IMG/VR virus record: IMGVR_UViG_3300019360_000015
Coordinates: 1-51,853 of that record
Direction: 5' to 3' (one strand)
Source: a virus
Length of the DNA: 51,853 bases
Shown here piece after piece: positions 1 to 6,008 of the stretch (the stretch's first letter is position 1; every line of letters starts with the position of its first letter). The notes under the pieces were generated by a model, which did no database searches, was not told the origin of the DNA, and saw nothing but the letters and a program-made list of their open reading frames with translations. The position numbers and the translations under genes were made by a program.

Positions 1-83
1 TCCTCAACGAGTTTGAAACTCAGGTACTTAACGACCTGCCTCTGCCGCTCATCCGCTCTAATTATGGCACTTGTTCGCTTCAT
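1..83 (-). CDS. Partial hypothetical protein, runs off left edge
   Basis: A leftward frame starts with ATG at 83 and stays open to the window edge (MKRTSAIIRADERQRQVV...). Its start overlaps, as ATGA, the stop of a 9-codon ORF at 80-109 (MSRCDALKQ), which itself has a good Shine-Dalgarno sequence (AGAGGAGC). The short ORF may be a leader peptide that couples translation, or the real gene may be frameshifted here. The visible 27 residues are basic and helical but give no family. It continues the leftward run of small genes to its right. Confidence 0.45.
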   Translation of the reverse strand, partial: MKRTSAIIRADERQRQVVKYLSFKLVE

Positions 84-140
84 TGTTTCAGGGCGTCGCA
101 ACGCGACATGAAAGCTCCTCTGATAGATAGAATGATTTAC

Positions 141-353
141 TCAATACTTACTTATATCTATATCCGTGACGTGCCCAAACGCCTCTTCCAAGACTTCAAA
201 TTCGCTCTGATAGCCATGCTCTGGGCATTCATCCAGGACAGAACCCGAAAGGTTCCCATTTAAGTCTTCATCAACGATGACCGCGTGTCCCCACACGATC
301 AGCTCATACCTAATACCTCCTTGGTATTCATATTGCTTTTCTATTCTGCCCAT
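141..353 (-). CDS. Hypothetical protein, 70 aa
   Basis: Small acidic protein of unknown function. I chose the ATG at 353 (MGRIEKQYEYQ...) because AAGGAGG lies 6-7 nt upstream; an upstream in-frame ATG at 380 lacks such a site. The start overlaps the end of the gene to its right by 26 bp, as expected inside a tightly packed leftward operon. No motif recognised. Confidence 0.6.
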   Translation of the reverse strand: MGRIEKQYEYQGGIRYELIVWGHAVIVDEDLNGNLSGSVLDECPEHGYQSEFEVLEEAFGHVTDIDISKY

Positions 354-606
354 TTTCCTCCTCCTTATTCCATGAGCCAATTTCCACCTTCTCGGTGGTT
401 AGCTCAACTGGTTTTCCATTCTGATCTAGTTCCAATTTGAAACTAATCAGACGCCTCGACTGTCTGAATTTACCGATAAATTCCCCAGTCTCAGCATCTA
501 CCATTAGATGTGATACATACTGTTCTGCCTCGAGCAGTGTGTTAAACTTCTTGATCATCTCTGTTTTTTCCCTACTAACCACAACTACTTCATATTGATT
601 TTTCAT
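328..606 (-). CDS. Hypothetical protein, 92 aa
   Basis: Starts at ATG 606 with GAGGA 8 nt upstream. The N-terminal half (MKNQYEVVVVSREKTEMIKKF) and the middle look like a small alpha/beta fold with alternating strands, and the tail is charged (WNKEEENGQNRK). No family recognised. It overlaps the next leftward gene and sits 9 nt after the WDGH-type gene, so the three probably share one mRNA. Confidence 0.6.
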   Translation of the reverse strand: MKNQYEVVVVSREKTEMIKKFNTLLEAEQYVSHLMVDAETGEFIGKFRQSRRLISFKLELDQNGKPVELTTEKVEIGSWNKEEENGQNRKAI

Positions 607-615
607 ATTTTTTCC

Positions 616-1011
616 TCAAATGGCTGATTCTAGCCATTTCTGCAACCTATTGATTACATCTTGGGATGTATGACCATCCCATTCTGGCGCATTGGCCAGA
701 GTTTCCCCAGCATACAGATCCCATGCTGATGCTGGGAGATGATATGTAATTGTCTCCGGCCCAAGCTCAAGGCCGGCTATAAACCAGCCTGACCAAGTAG
801 AACCGTCATGGTGCGCCCATGATTTCCATGTCCGAAAGCCGTCTATCTGCGCCTTGGACAACATTTTGGCTATCATACAGAATAGCATGCACCTGTGCGC
901 ATACAATTCATCAAATGTATGGTAGCCGTCCGAGACGAGGTCGGCTTCGTGTGTCAGTTGGATCTCAATCGTGGTACCATCAACGGATGGTACCAATATC
1001 ACTCCTTTCAT
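616..1011 (-). CDS. WDGH-motif conserved phage protein
   Basis: A 131-residue protein of a type I recognise from many phages: a central HHDGSTWSGWFIAG segment (near residue 67), then YHLPASAWD, and near the C-terminus WDGHTSQDVINRLQKWL. The WDGH segment gives the family its informal name; its biochemical role is not known to me. The start at 1011 has GAGGA upstream. It lies in the leftward early-type operon beside other small unknown genes. Identification rests on recalled motif similarity; the function is unassigned. Confidence 0.7.
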   Translation of the reverse strand: MKGVILVPSVDGTTIEIQLTHEADLVSDGYHTFDELYAHRCMLFCMIAKMLSKAQIDGFRTWKSWAHHDGSTWSGWFIAGLELGPETITYHLPASAWDLYAGETLANAPEWDGHTSQDVINRLQKWLESAI

Positions 1012-1020
1012 GCTTGTTCC

Positions 1021-1224
1021 TCAGTAGGATCCGGTGATCTCTACAACCTGATCACCGAACCTATACCAATTATTGCTGCTCACCCCCTGGGTTTGGGTTG
1101 AGCCGCTTGGCAAGTCCTGGTATTCAACCTATTCAAAGCCCTGCGCTTCAAGGGCAAGCGCAATAGCTTCATAATCTTGGCCCCCGTCTTCGGGAACCTC
1201 AAAATACCTCGATAAAGTTCCAAC
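1021..1224 (-). pseudogene. Probable gene remnant with an in-frame TAG
   Basis: The 269-nt gap between two leftward genes holds one frame that reads like protein on both sides of an amber codon at 1129-1131. Before it stand 31 residues ending DYEAIALALEAQGFE; after it 35 residues ending FGDQVVEITGSY and a TGA. A further in-frame TAG at 1225-1227 closes the frame upstream and no ATG, GTG or TTG precedes the amber. The acidic composition resembles its neighbours, so I read this as a decayed small gene. A GTG inside the second half could start a 20-residue peptide instead. Confidence 0.35.
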
Positions 1225-1280
1225 CTAATGTTGAAACTTTTAAAATATGAGAGGGTCATAATGACCCTCTCACATCCAGA

Positions 1281-1700
1281 CTATTCGCCAGTCTGGATAA
1301 AGTACTCAACCCTATCTTTTAGGGCCGAGAAGCTTTTTTCCAGACTATCCGCGCTTAGGTATGCATCCTCGTATCGGCGAGGCCACATACGCAGATACCA
1401 TAGCAAGTCTGCTTGTTTCTCAGTGAGGCCGACCAACTCAGTGGCCGCCTCACTGATCCACATCCTGGGGTTCATCCCTTGGCCATGAACCGCGACGATC
1501 CAGCCGGCCAGGCACATGGTCGTGCCGCACTGGTGGAGACCGTCCGTTTGGACGTCCTTAACCCTGGTTCCGTCGGTTGGCTCCCAGTCCAACCGAATGA
1601 TCCAGTTTGCCATGTTGAACCTATCAAGGTTCAACTCCACCTGTTTCATGGTTTCAATGAGAACCTGCTTGGTTCTCTCATTTACGCTGTTGTGTCTCAT
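1281..1700 (-). CDS. Conserved phage protein with CGTxxCxAGW motif
   Basis: I set the start at ATG 1700 (MRHNSVNERTKQ), which has AGGAG 6 nt upstream; longer versions begin inside the neighbouring gene and lack a ribosome site. The 139-residue product has a HQCGTTMCLAGWIV segment and further on LVGLTEKQADLLWYL...WP. This arrangement, a Cys-Gly-Thr-x-x-Cys-x-Ala-Gly box followed by a Leu-Thr-x-x-Gln-Ala-x-x-Leu box, occurs in many phage proteins of unknown function. The two cysteines might bind metal; that is inference. The gene ends with TAG. Confidence 0.6.
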   Translation of the reverse strand: MRHNSVNERTKQVLIETMKQVELNLDRFNMANWIIRLDWEPTDGTRVKDVQTDGLHQCGTTMCLAGWIVAVHGQGMNPRMWISEAATELVGLTEKQADLLWYLRMWPRRYEDAYLSADSLEKSFSALKDRVEYFIQTGE

Positions 1701-1708
1701 TTTTTCTC

Positions 1709-2011
1709 CTACATGTGGTCGCCAGCGGACTGCGGAAATATTAATTCTATCCGCATACCGTTGGTACCGTTCAAGCACCGTGCCCCGTGGGGCAACGGGT
1801 GTACGCAAGTATCGCAGTACAGCGCCCAACTGGCCTGGAAATATGAGCCAGTCTTGTCGTAGAATTTGTTGAAGCGGTCAACCGCCTCATCGCAGGCTTC
1901 ATCGATTTCCAGCTGCGTAAAGGCTCGCGGGTATCGTTGATCACGGCGGTACTCCCCGTGACCGGCTTCGATAACCCACCACCTAAAGTCATCTTGGGTA
2001 AATGGTGTCAT
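1709..2011 (-). CDS. Hypothetical protein, 100 aa
   Basis: Starts at ATG 2011, overlapping the stop of the preceding gene as ATGA, with GGGAG upstream. The protein begins MTPFTQDDFRWWVIEAGHGEY and contains a YCDTCVHPLPHGARC segment near residue 65 with cysteines that could bind a metal. No family recognised. The ATGA junction points to translational coupling within the leftward operon. Confidence 0.6.
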   Translation of the reverse strand: MTPFTQDDFRWWVIEAGHGEYRRDQRYPRAFTQLEIDEACDEAVDRFNKFYDKTGSYFQASWALYCDTCVHPLPHGARCLNGTNGMRIELIFPQSAGDHM

Positions 2012-2202
2012 TTTTCTCCCATGTTTTCGTCATCTTCGACCTCATACACCATGTGGTCGAAATCCTCGGTTTGCTCATCCCACCCATACTTATCGGCCAT
2101 CTCGCGGTAGAACTGGTTAGCCGCCTCTCTGGCTTCCTCGCGGCTATCGAACGGCGCCCATGTCCCATCCTGATAATCGATACTATATCCATATTTTTTC
2201 AT
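2008..2202 (-). CDS. Hypothetical protein, 64 aa
   Basis: Small strongly acidic protein (MKKYGYSIDYQDGTWAPF...) with a helical middle (SREEAREAANQFYREMADKY) and an acidic C-terminus (YEVEDDENMGEK). Purine-rich GGAGGGATAGGGG precedes the ATG at 2202. A second open frame on the same strand (1989-2192) is a shadow. Function unknown; small acidic phage proteins sometimes mimic DNA or bind host proteins, but nothing here shows that. Confidence 0.6.
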   Translation of the reverse strand: MKKYGYSIDYQDGTWAPFDSREEAREAANQFYREMADKYGWDEQTEDFDHMVYEVEDDENMGEK

Positions 2203-2207
2203 TACCC

Positions 2208-2357
2208 CTATCCCTCCAGCTGCTCTATTTCCTCATCGGTCAGGTCTTCGCCGACCGGTAAGGTGTTCATATCATATTGAGTGGCGACACGGAAGCCGCC
2301 ACCCTCTACTTCTACGATGCAAATACTGGCATCGTCTGAGAACCTAATCTTGTTCAT
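2208..2357 (-). CDS. Hypothetical protein, 49 aa
   Basis: I chose ATG 2357 (MNKIRFSDDASICIVEVEGG) because AAGGAG lies 5 nt upstream; the upstream in-frame start at 2390 has none. The start overlaps the end of the preceding gene by 14 bp. The protein is short, beta-rich at first and acidic at the end (GEDLTDEEIEQLEG). Unknown function. Confidence 0.55.
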   Translation of the reverse strand: MNKIRFSDDASICIVEVEGGGFRVATQYDMNTLPVGEDLTDEEIEQLEG

Positions 2358-2733
2358 GTTTCTCCTTATACGCCTCAATGAATCCAACATGGGCGAACAC
2401 TTGGGATTTCTTCACACTCCCGTCCGCCTGATGCTCTTCCACAGAGCGACGAACAGAGAACGCATATAGAGGTGTTATCTCCCTCGCCCATAGTTGCCTC
2501 TCTAGTGCGCCCATTAAATATGGAGCGCCACCTATCATGGCTGAATCACAGCCAGAAAACCGAACAATATTAGTCAGGAGATGTGCGCGGTGCGCAATCT
2601 CTGGACCTGTCGGTTGCTCATCAAATGTGAGCAGCCTGGAGATCTTGGATTTTAGCTCGGTGGACGGTTCCACCACACCAGCTGTAACCTGATCTGGCGT
2701 GGCCACATGTTGTGTTAGATTTAGGATCTTCAT
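2344..2733 (-). CDS. Conserved 'NLTQH' family protein of unknown function
   Basis: The 129-residue protein opens MKILNLTQHVATPDQ, has a helical middle (FDEQPTGPEIAHRAHLLTNI), then MIGGAPYLMGALERQLW and ITPLYAFSVRRSVEE near residue 95, and ends with a short helical tail. I recall proteins with this order of motifs in phages and bacteria; the GGAPYLMGAL and LYAFS segments look like parts of a Rossmann-like alpha/beta fold. The biochemical function is unknown to me. The upstream sequence GAGGAATAT gives an acceptable ribosome site for the ATG at 2733. Confidence 0.6.
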   Translation of the reverse strand: MKILNLTQHVATPDQVTAGVVEPSTELKSKISRLLTFDEQPTGPEIAHRAHLLTNIVRFSGCDSAMIGGAPYLMGALERQLWAREITPLYAFSVRRSVEEHQADGSVKKSQVFAHVGFIEAYKEKHEQD

Positions 2734-2784
2734 ATATTCCTCTATTCCTCAAATTTCACGCGACTCCATTGCCGCGGTTGGTTG

Positions 2785-2870
2785 GTGGGGGGGGGCGCAC
2801 AGATCGCCACCCCTTGAGTTGGTTACGCCTATACCCTAACCGGAGATCGGTCAGAGTATGCGCCCCCACC
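2785..2870. repeat. GC-rich inverted repeat with G9 run
   Basis: Left arm at 2785-2800 (GGT, nine G, CGCA) is matched by TGCGCCCCCACC at 2859-2870, differing by four extra G in the left arm. The arms enclose about 58 nt. It overlaps the C-terminal end of the leftward gene at 2829-3092. No function can be assigned; it stands out because the rest of the genome is AT-rich. Confidence 0.5.
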
Positions 2871-3092
2871 TATCCGGGCGCACCGAGCCGCGTCGACGGC
2901 GCAATGCTTCAGCGCGCCGTCGACGGATCTGTGGATCACCCCACAAGCTCCGCGTACTGGCCCCTCGCATGTATGGGGGTCGTCCACGAAATTTTCTCTC
3001 TCCCGCTTTAGTTCGCAGGCCCAGCACTCTGGGAACTGCCCGTCAGCGGCATAGTGCTCGCATTCTCTGTAACTCGTATTGCACTTTCTCAT
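2829..3092 (-). CDS. Cysteine-rich hypothetical protein, 87 aa
   Basis: Starts at ATG 3092 with GGGGAG upstream. The N-terminal half is rich in cysteine and histidine (C4, C11, H13, then PECWAC near residue 21, HTC near 41), suggesting a small zinc-binding fold. The C-terminal third overlaps a strong DNA hairpin at 2891-2925 and part of a GC-rich inverted repeat, and may therefore not be an original part of the protein. The stop is TAG. It lies just downstream of the parS-like palindrome. Unknown function. Confidence 0.55.
   Translation of the reverse strand: MRKCNTSYRECEHYAADGQFPECWACELKRERENFVDDPHTCEGPVRGACGVIHRSVDGALKHCAVDAARCARIGGGAYSDRSPVRV
2891..2925. repeat. 12-bp perfect stem, 11-nt loop
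   Basis: CGTCGACGGCGC at 2891-2902 is exactly complementary to GCGCCGTCGACG at 2914-2925. There is no T-run on either side, so it is not a typical terminator. It sits inside the 3' part of the leftward 87-codon gene. Confidence 0.6.
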
Positions 3093-3106
3093 ATTTTCTC
3101 CCCATC

Positions 3107-3130
3107 AAGGTGTTCCACGTGGAACACCTT
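3107..3130. promoter_or_regulatory. parS: parS-like palindrome
   Basis: A 24-bp perfect palindrome lies 14 nt upstream of the leftward gene at 3092. Its 16-bp core at 3111-3126, TGTTCCACGTGGAACA, matches the bacterial chromosomal parS type bound by ParB (TGTTYCACGTGRAACA). No parA or parB gene is visible in the window, so any ParB would come from the host or lie elsewhere. On the + strand the palindrome is followed by TTCTTTT and could fold as a terminator, but no rightward gene needs one here. Confidence 0.5.
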
Positions 3131-3187
3131 TTCTTTTACTGAGATTCGATGGACTCAAATGCCTCTAAATCTAACAACATTAAAGAT

Positions 3188-3415
3188 CTAAAAATTGACT
3201 GACCGACGAGCTTTCCGGGCGGCCCTGCGCGATGGGAACCCCTCGGTCGGTTTCGGCTCGTACCGCGAGCGGAGGAAGCGAACTTTCGCTCCAGCGGCCT
3301 GGGCCACGAGGATCAATGCGGCCCACTCAGCAGCGAACTTTGCCTGCGCTTCAGCGGCTTTCTTCGCCTGGGCTTCAGCAAAAGTGGTTTGTACGTTCAA
3401 CTTAATGACAGTCAT
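3188..3415 (-). CDS. Basic, alanine-rich hypothetical protein, 75 aa
   Basis: I set the start at ATG 3415 (MTVIKLNVQTTF), which has AAGGAG 7 nt upstream; the longer frame from 3469 has no such site. The middle is a strongly helical repeat (AEAQAKKAAEAQAKFAAEW), followed by a hydrophobic stretch and a basic C-terminus (SRRAARKARRSVNF). It could bind nucleic acid, but I recognise no family. A hairpin (AAGATAGA / TCTATCTT) lies in the leader. Confidence 0.6.
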   Translation of the reverse strand: MTVIKLNVQTTFAEAQAKKAAEAQAKFAAEWAALILVAQAAGAKVRFLRSRYEPKPTEGFPSRRAARKARRSVNF

Positions 3416-3526
3416 AGTAATCTCCTTAAAAACCAAGGTTAATCTTTCCAACAAGATAGAATAGAGCATTTCTAATCTATCTTATTATCCCATCAAAAAA
3501 CAAAAAAGAGTTCCGATCTAATCTCC

Positions 3527-3568
3527 AAAATAAAAAATAGGGACGGGCCAGACGGGCCAACCCGTCCC
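3527..3568 (-). terminator. Rho-independent terminator, leftward
   Basis: On the minus strand GGGACGGG and CCCGTCCC form an 8-bp GC stem (3540-3568), followed by TATTTTTTATTTT (3527-3539). It would end transcripts of the genes at 3642-4810. A second perfect hairpin, CCTCAGCA / TGCTGAGG at 3575-3602, lies just before it. Confidence 0.8.
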
Positions 3569-3641
3569 AGAGCGCCTCAGCATCAATGCAAAAGTGCTGA
3601 GGGGAGATTGAGGCATATCAAATAATAGATTCAGCCGCGAG

Positions 3642-3878
3642 TCAAGCTAATTTTTTGCTTGCCCGACCGCAGGATGAGCAAAAGCTGGCGCCCGCGATCC
3701 TATGTTTCTGCCCACATCTTGGGCAGAACGGGGCGACTAAATTCAGCCCCGCAGTTGGGGCATTCTCTAGCGCAGCCCGCGATAATGGCTGCGTCGGCCC
3801 AGAATTTGATGGGCGAGTCAGGGGTTGAGTTGCCCCGAATCGCCCCACCCCACGGAAATTTTTTAAATTAAATATCAT
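3642..3878 (-). CDS. Zinc-ribbon protein, 78 aa
   Basis: The C-terminal 30 residues contain CPRCGQ, then 13 residues later CSSCGR, a typical four-cysteine zinc ribbon. The N-terminal half is low in complexity (repeated PxxxxPTQPLSR) and probably disordered. I favour ATG 3878 (MIFNLKNF) since AGAGG lies 10 nt upstream; ATG 3887 is too close to that site. It overlaps the end of the gene at 3868-4089. Likely a nucleic-acid or protein-binding adaptor; its target cannot be told. Confidence 0.6.
   Translation of the reverse strand: MIFNLKNFRGVGRFGATQPLTRPSNSGPTQPLSRAALENAPTAGLNLVAPFCPRCGQKHRIAGASFCSSCGRASKKLA
3717..3725 (+). repeat. TCTTGGGCA 9-mer, one of ten copies
   Basis: Exact copies on the + strand start at 3717, 7942, 8901, 16571, 23003, 25940 and 34376, and on the minus strand at 6108-6116, 40529-40537 and 51084-51092. 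They occur in coding and non-coding DNA and in several reading frames. The copy at 8901 and that at 6108 share a longer 14-mer, TTTCTTGGGCAAAA. At this base composition fewer than one copy is expected. Confidence 0.6.
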
Positions 3879-4089
3879 AATATCCATTCCTCTCAGCTAG
3901 CACCCTCACATATGCGAGGAAATGGTCGATCTGATATAATTTTTCAAATAATTCCGCTGCCCATTCATCCTGGGTCAGCCACAAATCATTCATGGTCTGC
4001 TCCAGGGCAACTAGAATTTCGGACAATCCCAGTCGTGAAATCCTTGAGGCCGCGAGAAGCGCATCCTCTTCTCTCTTTTTCATGTTCAT
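3868..4089 (-). CDS. Hypothetical helical protein, 73 aa
   Basis: Short helical protein (MNMKKREEDALLAASRISRLG...) ending RNGYYDI. AAGGTGA stands 9 nt before the ATG at 4089, one base after the stop of the preceding membrane-protein gene. No motif known to me. It overlaps the following zinc-ribbon gene. Confidence 0.6.
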   Translation of the reverse strand: MNMKKREEDALLAASRISRLGLSEILVALEQTMNDLWLTQDEWAAELFEKLYQIDHFLAYVRVLAERNGYYDI

Positions 4090-4090
4090 A

Positions 4091-4501
4091 TCATTTCACC
4101 TTTTTGCCCACGGTGAGGGCATATGCCATTGCAACTGCGTTCGCCGCGCAGAGAAGGATAAGCGGCAGAAACCGAATGTTCCCTTTAGCGAAGGTCATCG
4201 CAACTTCAAGTAGGATGGTAAATCCTACAGCTTTGAAAAATCCCATGGACTTCCAGCCACGTGAGCCGTACCACATGCGAGCATAGTCAAAAATGCTTAA
4301 TGATGATACGGTCAGCCCGCCCGCAACGGCGACCCACATATATGGGTTAGCCTGCGCCTCGCCGTGTGCCAGGCTATAGCTGATGACGGGCAGACTGGCT
4401 CCGACCACAGAGCCGACTCCCGCTGCCAAACGATTGCGATTGAATATCTGAATCTGCCTAAGCAGACCAGAATTCATGGAAGGTGTATTTTTCTTCGCCA
4501 T
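4091..4501 (-). CDS. Small multi-pass membrane protein
   Basis: The 136-residue product (from MAKKNTPSM) has about three to four hydrophobic segments: near residues 24-40 (AAGVGSVVGASLPVISYS), 52-68 (WVAVAGGLTVSSLSIF), 85-100 and 108-128 (FLPLILLCAANAVAMAYALT). I chose ATG 4501 because the GGAG ribosome site lies within the first codons of the longer version. The function is unknown; an early inner-membrane protein of this type could alter host transport or superinfection, which is a guess. Confidence 0.6.
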   Translation of the reverse strand: MAKKNTPSMNSGLLRQIQIFNRNRLAAGVGSVVGASLPVISYSLAHGEAQANPYMWVAVAGGLTVSSLSIFDYARMWYGSRGWKSMGFFKAVGFTILLEVAMTFAKGNIRFLPLILLCAANAVAMAYALTVGKKVK

Positions 4502-4529
4502 GATAATCTCCATTTATTTGTTAATTATT

Positions 4530-4581
4530 AGAGAGGCAAACAGTAGAGTATCCGGTACTGGCTACTGAGGTTTGCCTCTCT
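4530..4581. repeat. Long hairpin between two leftward genes
   Basis: AGAGAGGCAAAC at 4530-4541 pairs perfectly with GTTTGCCTCTCT at 4570-4581, and CAGTAG / CTACTG extend the stem inside. A T-run (AATTTTTT) follows only on the + strand, where no transcript is expected. On the minus strand it lies between the genes starting at 4810 and 4501 and may control processing or translation. Confidence 0.6.
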
Positions 4582-4594
4582 AATTTTTTGCCCC

Positions 4595-4810
4595 CTAGCG
4601 GGAGAATTTAAGAAATGTTGAGAACTGGCTGTCGCTGATCTTCTCGATTTGCCAGCCTATCGATCTTGCCATGTCAATGATGGCGTAGTCCATCTCGTAG
4701 TTATGGCTCGGATGCTCGATCAGGAAGTCAAGCCAATCCGCGTCTTGGCTATTGAGGATAAATACCTTGAATCCTTCAATCTTTATTGTCATTTGAAATT
4801 TCTTTGCCAT
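4595..4810 (-). CDS. Hypothetical protein, 71 aa
   Basis: Starts at ATG 4810 with AAGGAG 6 nt upstream. A short alpha/beta-looking protein (MTIKIEGFKVFIL, then DWLDFLIEHPSH, ending FSTFLKFSR). No family recognised. It is the first gene downstream of the palindrome array at 5056-5128, so it probably heads its own transcript. Between 4811 and 5055 I see no gene, only the 7-bp hairpin ATTATGG / CCATAAT near 4974-4992. Confidence 0.6.
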   Translation of the reverse strand: MAKKFQMTIKIEGFKVFILNSQDADWLDFLIEHPSHNYEMDYAIIDMARSIGWQIEKISDSQFSTFLKFSR

Positions 4811-5055
4811 TTAATCTCCTTATATTGATAGATAATAGGGGGCATCATGAATTATTAGCCTGAGTCCCTACTATCCATCATCTGCTCCGCCGTAGACACC
4901 ATGATAGGAAGCAACCCCTGTGCCACATTCCATTATTAAGTGTAAGTATATGGAAATAAAGGACTTAGCCCATTATGGCTTTACCATAATTAGATTAAAA
5001 TATGGGTATATTTTACCTAGTAGCGGTAAATTGTTGAAAATAAAGAACTTCCATC

Positions 5056-5128
5056 GTGTAAGGATTACATACCATTATGTAAAGACTACATAGTGTAAAA
5101 AGTACACTAAGGGTTATAAAAATTACAC
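5056..5128. repeat. Array of four TGTA-N5-TACA palindromic repeats
   Basis: Four 15-bp imperfect palindromes follow the pattern RTGTAANNNNTACAY: 5056-5070 (GTGTAAGGATTACAT), 5077-5091 (ATGTAAAGACTACAT), 5093-5107 (GTGTAAAAAGTACAC) and 5114-5128 (TTATAAAAATTACAC). Start-to-start distances are 21, 16 and 21 bp. A fifth copy lies at 6679-6693. The arrangement fits operators of a dimeric repressor or iterons of a replication origin. The array is upstream of the leftward gene at 4810. Confidence 0.7.
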
Positions 5129-5177
5129 ACATCACAAATTATTGATTGTTGAATTGAAAATCATTTTCATTTAGAAA

Positions 5178-5212
5178 GCAAAAAGAATGCCCACCAAAAA
5201 AGGCAGGCATTG
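5178..5212 (-). terminator. Rho-independent terminator, leftward
   Basis: On the minus strand AATGCC and GGCATT (5186-5191, 5206-5211) form a stem, followed by CTTTTTGCTTT. It would end the transcript carrying the two genes at 5231-5621. Confidence 0.65.
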
Positions 5213-5230
5213 GTTAAATAAAATTTTATT

Positions 5231-5332
5231 TTAATGGCCGAACAATTGGCCACCTAGTAGGCCATTAAAATAAAATAAAATGCCGACTAAAATGAAGCCG
5301 GCAAGAATACGAATTAGAAAATTAATTTTCAT
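5231..5332 (-). CDS. 33-residue single-pass membrane peptide
   Basis: An ORF starting at ATG 5332 overlaps the end of the preceding gene by 11 bp. It encodes a 33-residue peptide with one hydrophobic helix (LIRILAGFILVGILFYF) and a Gly-rich end (NGLLGGQLFGH). No clear Shine-Dalgarno, so translation may be coupled to the gene before it. The last codons fall in a 15-bp perfect hairpin (5225-5275) and a terminator follows. The hydrophobic pattern and overlap suggest a real gene. Confidence 0.5.
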   Translation of the reverse strand: MKINFLIRILAGFILVGILFYFNGLLGGQLFGH

Positions 5333-5621
5333 AATACATCAGTAGGGAATGTGGGATGGACCCCACCCCGTATTCGAGCGCTGAATTTCTCAGCGCCTCT
5401 CGGAGATTCTGCTGAGAGAATTCGATCCACCTCTCAGCAGATGCCCATGATAGGATTATCCCATCATTGGCACATACATGGCCTAAATTACGATAGAATG
5501 AGTCCACCGCATAAAACTCGGGTACCATCACCTCTCCGTTTGGGAGGAGATAGCCGACGAATTGATATTTCTCCCCTCTCAGGGGGTTGAATGCTGTGAA
5601 TTGGTATTTCTCTAGTGTCAT
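5322..5621 (-). CDS. Hypothetical protein, 99 aa
   Basis: Starts at ATG 5621 with TAGGAG 8 nt upstream and a sigma70-type promoter at 5667-5695. The sequence (MTLEKYQFTAFNPLRGEKYQF...) has a beta-rich first half followed by a helical part (ASAERWIEFSQQNLREALRNS). I do not recognise a family. The gene heads a short transcript with the membrane peptide at 5231-5332. Confidence 0.6.
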   Translation of the reverse strand: MTLEKYQFTAFNPLRGEKYQFVGYLLPNGEVMVPEFYAVDSFYRNLGHVCANDGIILSWASAERWIEFSQQNLREALRNSALEYGVGSIPHSLLMYYEN

Positions 5622-5666
5622 TTCAAGCTCCTAATTAATTAGCGGCCACGCTATTGTGGCGATGAA

Positions 5667-5695
5667 ATTAGAGCATGATAGACTATTGAATGCAA
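5667..5695 (-). promoter_or_regulatory. Sigma70-type promoter, leftward
   Basis: Read on the minus strand: -35 TTGCAT (5690-5695), 17-bp spacer, -10 TCTAAT (5667-5672). The leader carries a small hairpin (GCCAC / GTGGC, 5645-5660) before the gene at 5621. Confidence 0.5.
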
Positions 5696-5759
5696 GCAAT
5701 TTTTTGATCTATTTTGATTTTAATTTTGGCTATAACTACTAATAAATTAGTAGTTGAGA

Positions 5760-5790
5760 ATAAAAAATATTCCCATAGACTGTCTATGGG
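5760..5790 (-). terminator. Rho-independent terminator, leftward
   Basis: CCCATAGAC (5772-5780) and GTCTATGGG (5782-5790) form a 9-bp stem; on the minus strand the downstream sequence is AATATTTTTTATT. It lies 10 nt after the stop of the small membrane gene at 5800-5949. Confidence 0.75.
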
Positions 5791-5799
5791 ACTGAATAA

Positions 5800-5949
5800 T
5801 TAGAATAGTAATCTGATCCCTATATATATAAGGATGAGGATTACTATTAGAATTACCAGAAATAATGCCCAACGGGACTGAGCATTATGTCGGGCGTCTT
5901 GTTTGAGGTCGGATGCGACCTCAAGATTTATAGGGTGTATTTTTTTCAT
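5800..5949 (-). CDS. 49-residue membrane protein
   Basis: The ATG at 5949 has AGGAG 6 nt upstream and a promoter at 5976-6003. The product has a polar N-terminus with Asp, Lys and His (EVASDLKQDARHNAQSR) and one C-terminal membrane helix (LFLVILIVILILIYIGI). A terminator follows directly, so it forms a one-gene transcript. Its own promoter flanked by six palindromic repeats suggests tight control. Function unknown; a small inner-membrane effector is possible. Confidence 0.65.
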   Translation of the reverse strand: MKKIHPINLEVASDLKQDARHNAQSRWALFLVILIVILILIYIGIRLLF

Positions 5950-5975
5950 AATTCTCCTATTAGTGGGGCGGGAGG

Positions 5976-6003
5976 ATTATATCATTATTTAAAATAGAAT
6001 CAA
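5976..6003 (-). promoter_or_regulatory. Leftward promoter next to palindrome array
   Basis: On the minus strand: -35 TTGATT (5998-6003), 16-bp spacer, -10 TATAAT (5976-5981), leading to the gene at 5949. The palindromes at 6009-6103 begin 6 bp upstream of the -35 box, a position typical of activator or repressor sites. Confidence 0.6.
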
Positions 6004-6008
6004 GACAG

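Noticed and set aside
1129-1131. Recoding of TAG to glutamine as in some phages
   Set aside because: Many clear genes in the window end in TAG with a new gene directly after, so the standard code holds.
3107-3130. Reading the palindrome purely as a rho-independent terminator
   Set aside because: The T-run is on the + strand only, where no gene lies upstream; a parS-like core explains the perfect symmetry better, though both remain possible.
5056-5128. CRISPR array
   Set aside because: The units are palindromic, the spacers are 1-6 nt and there are no cas genes.
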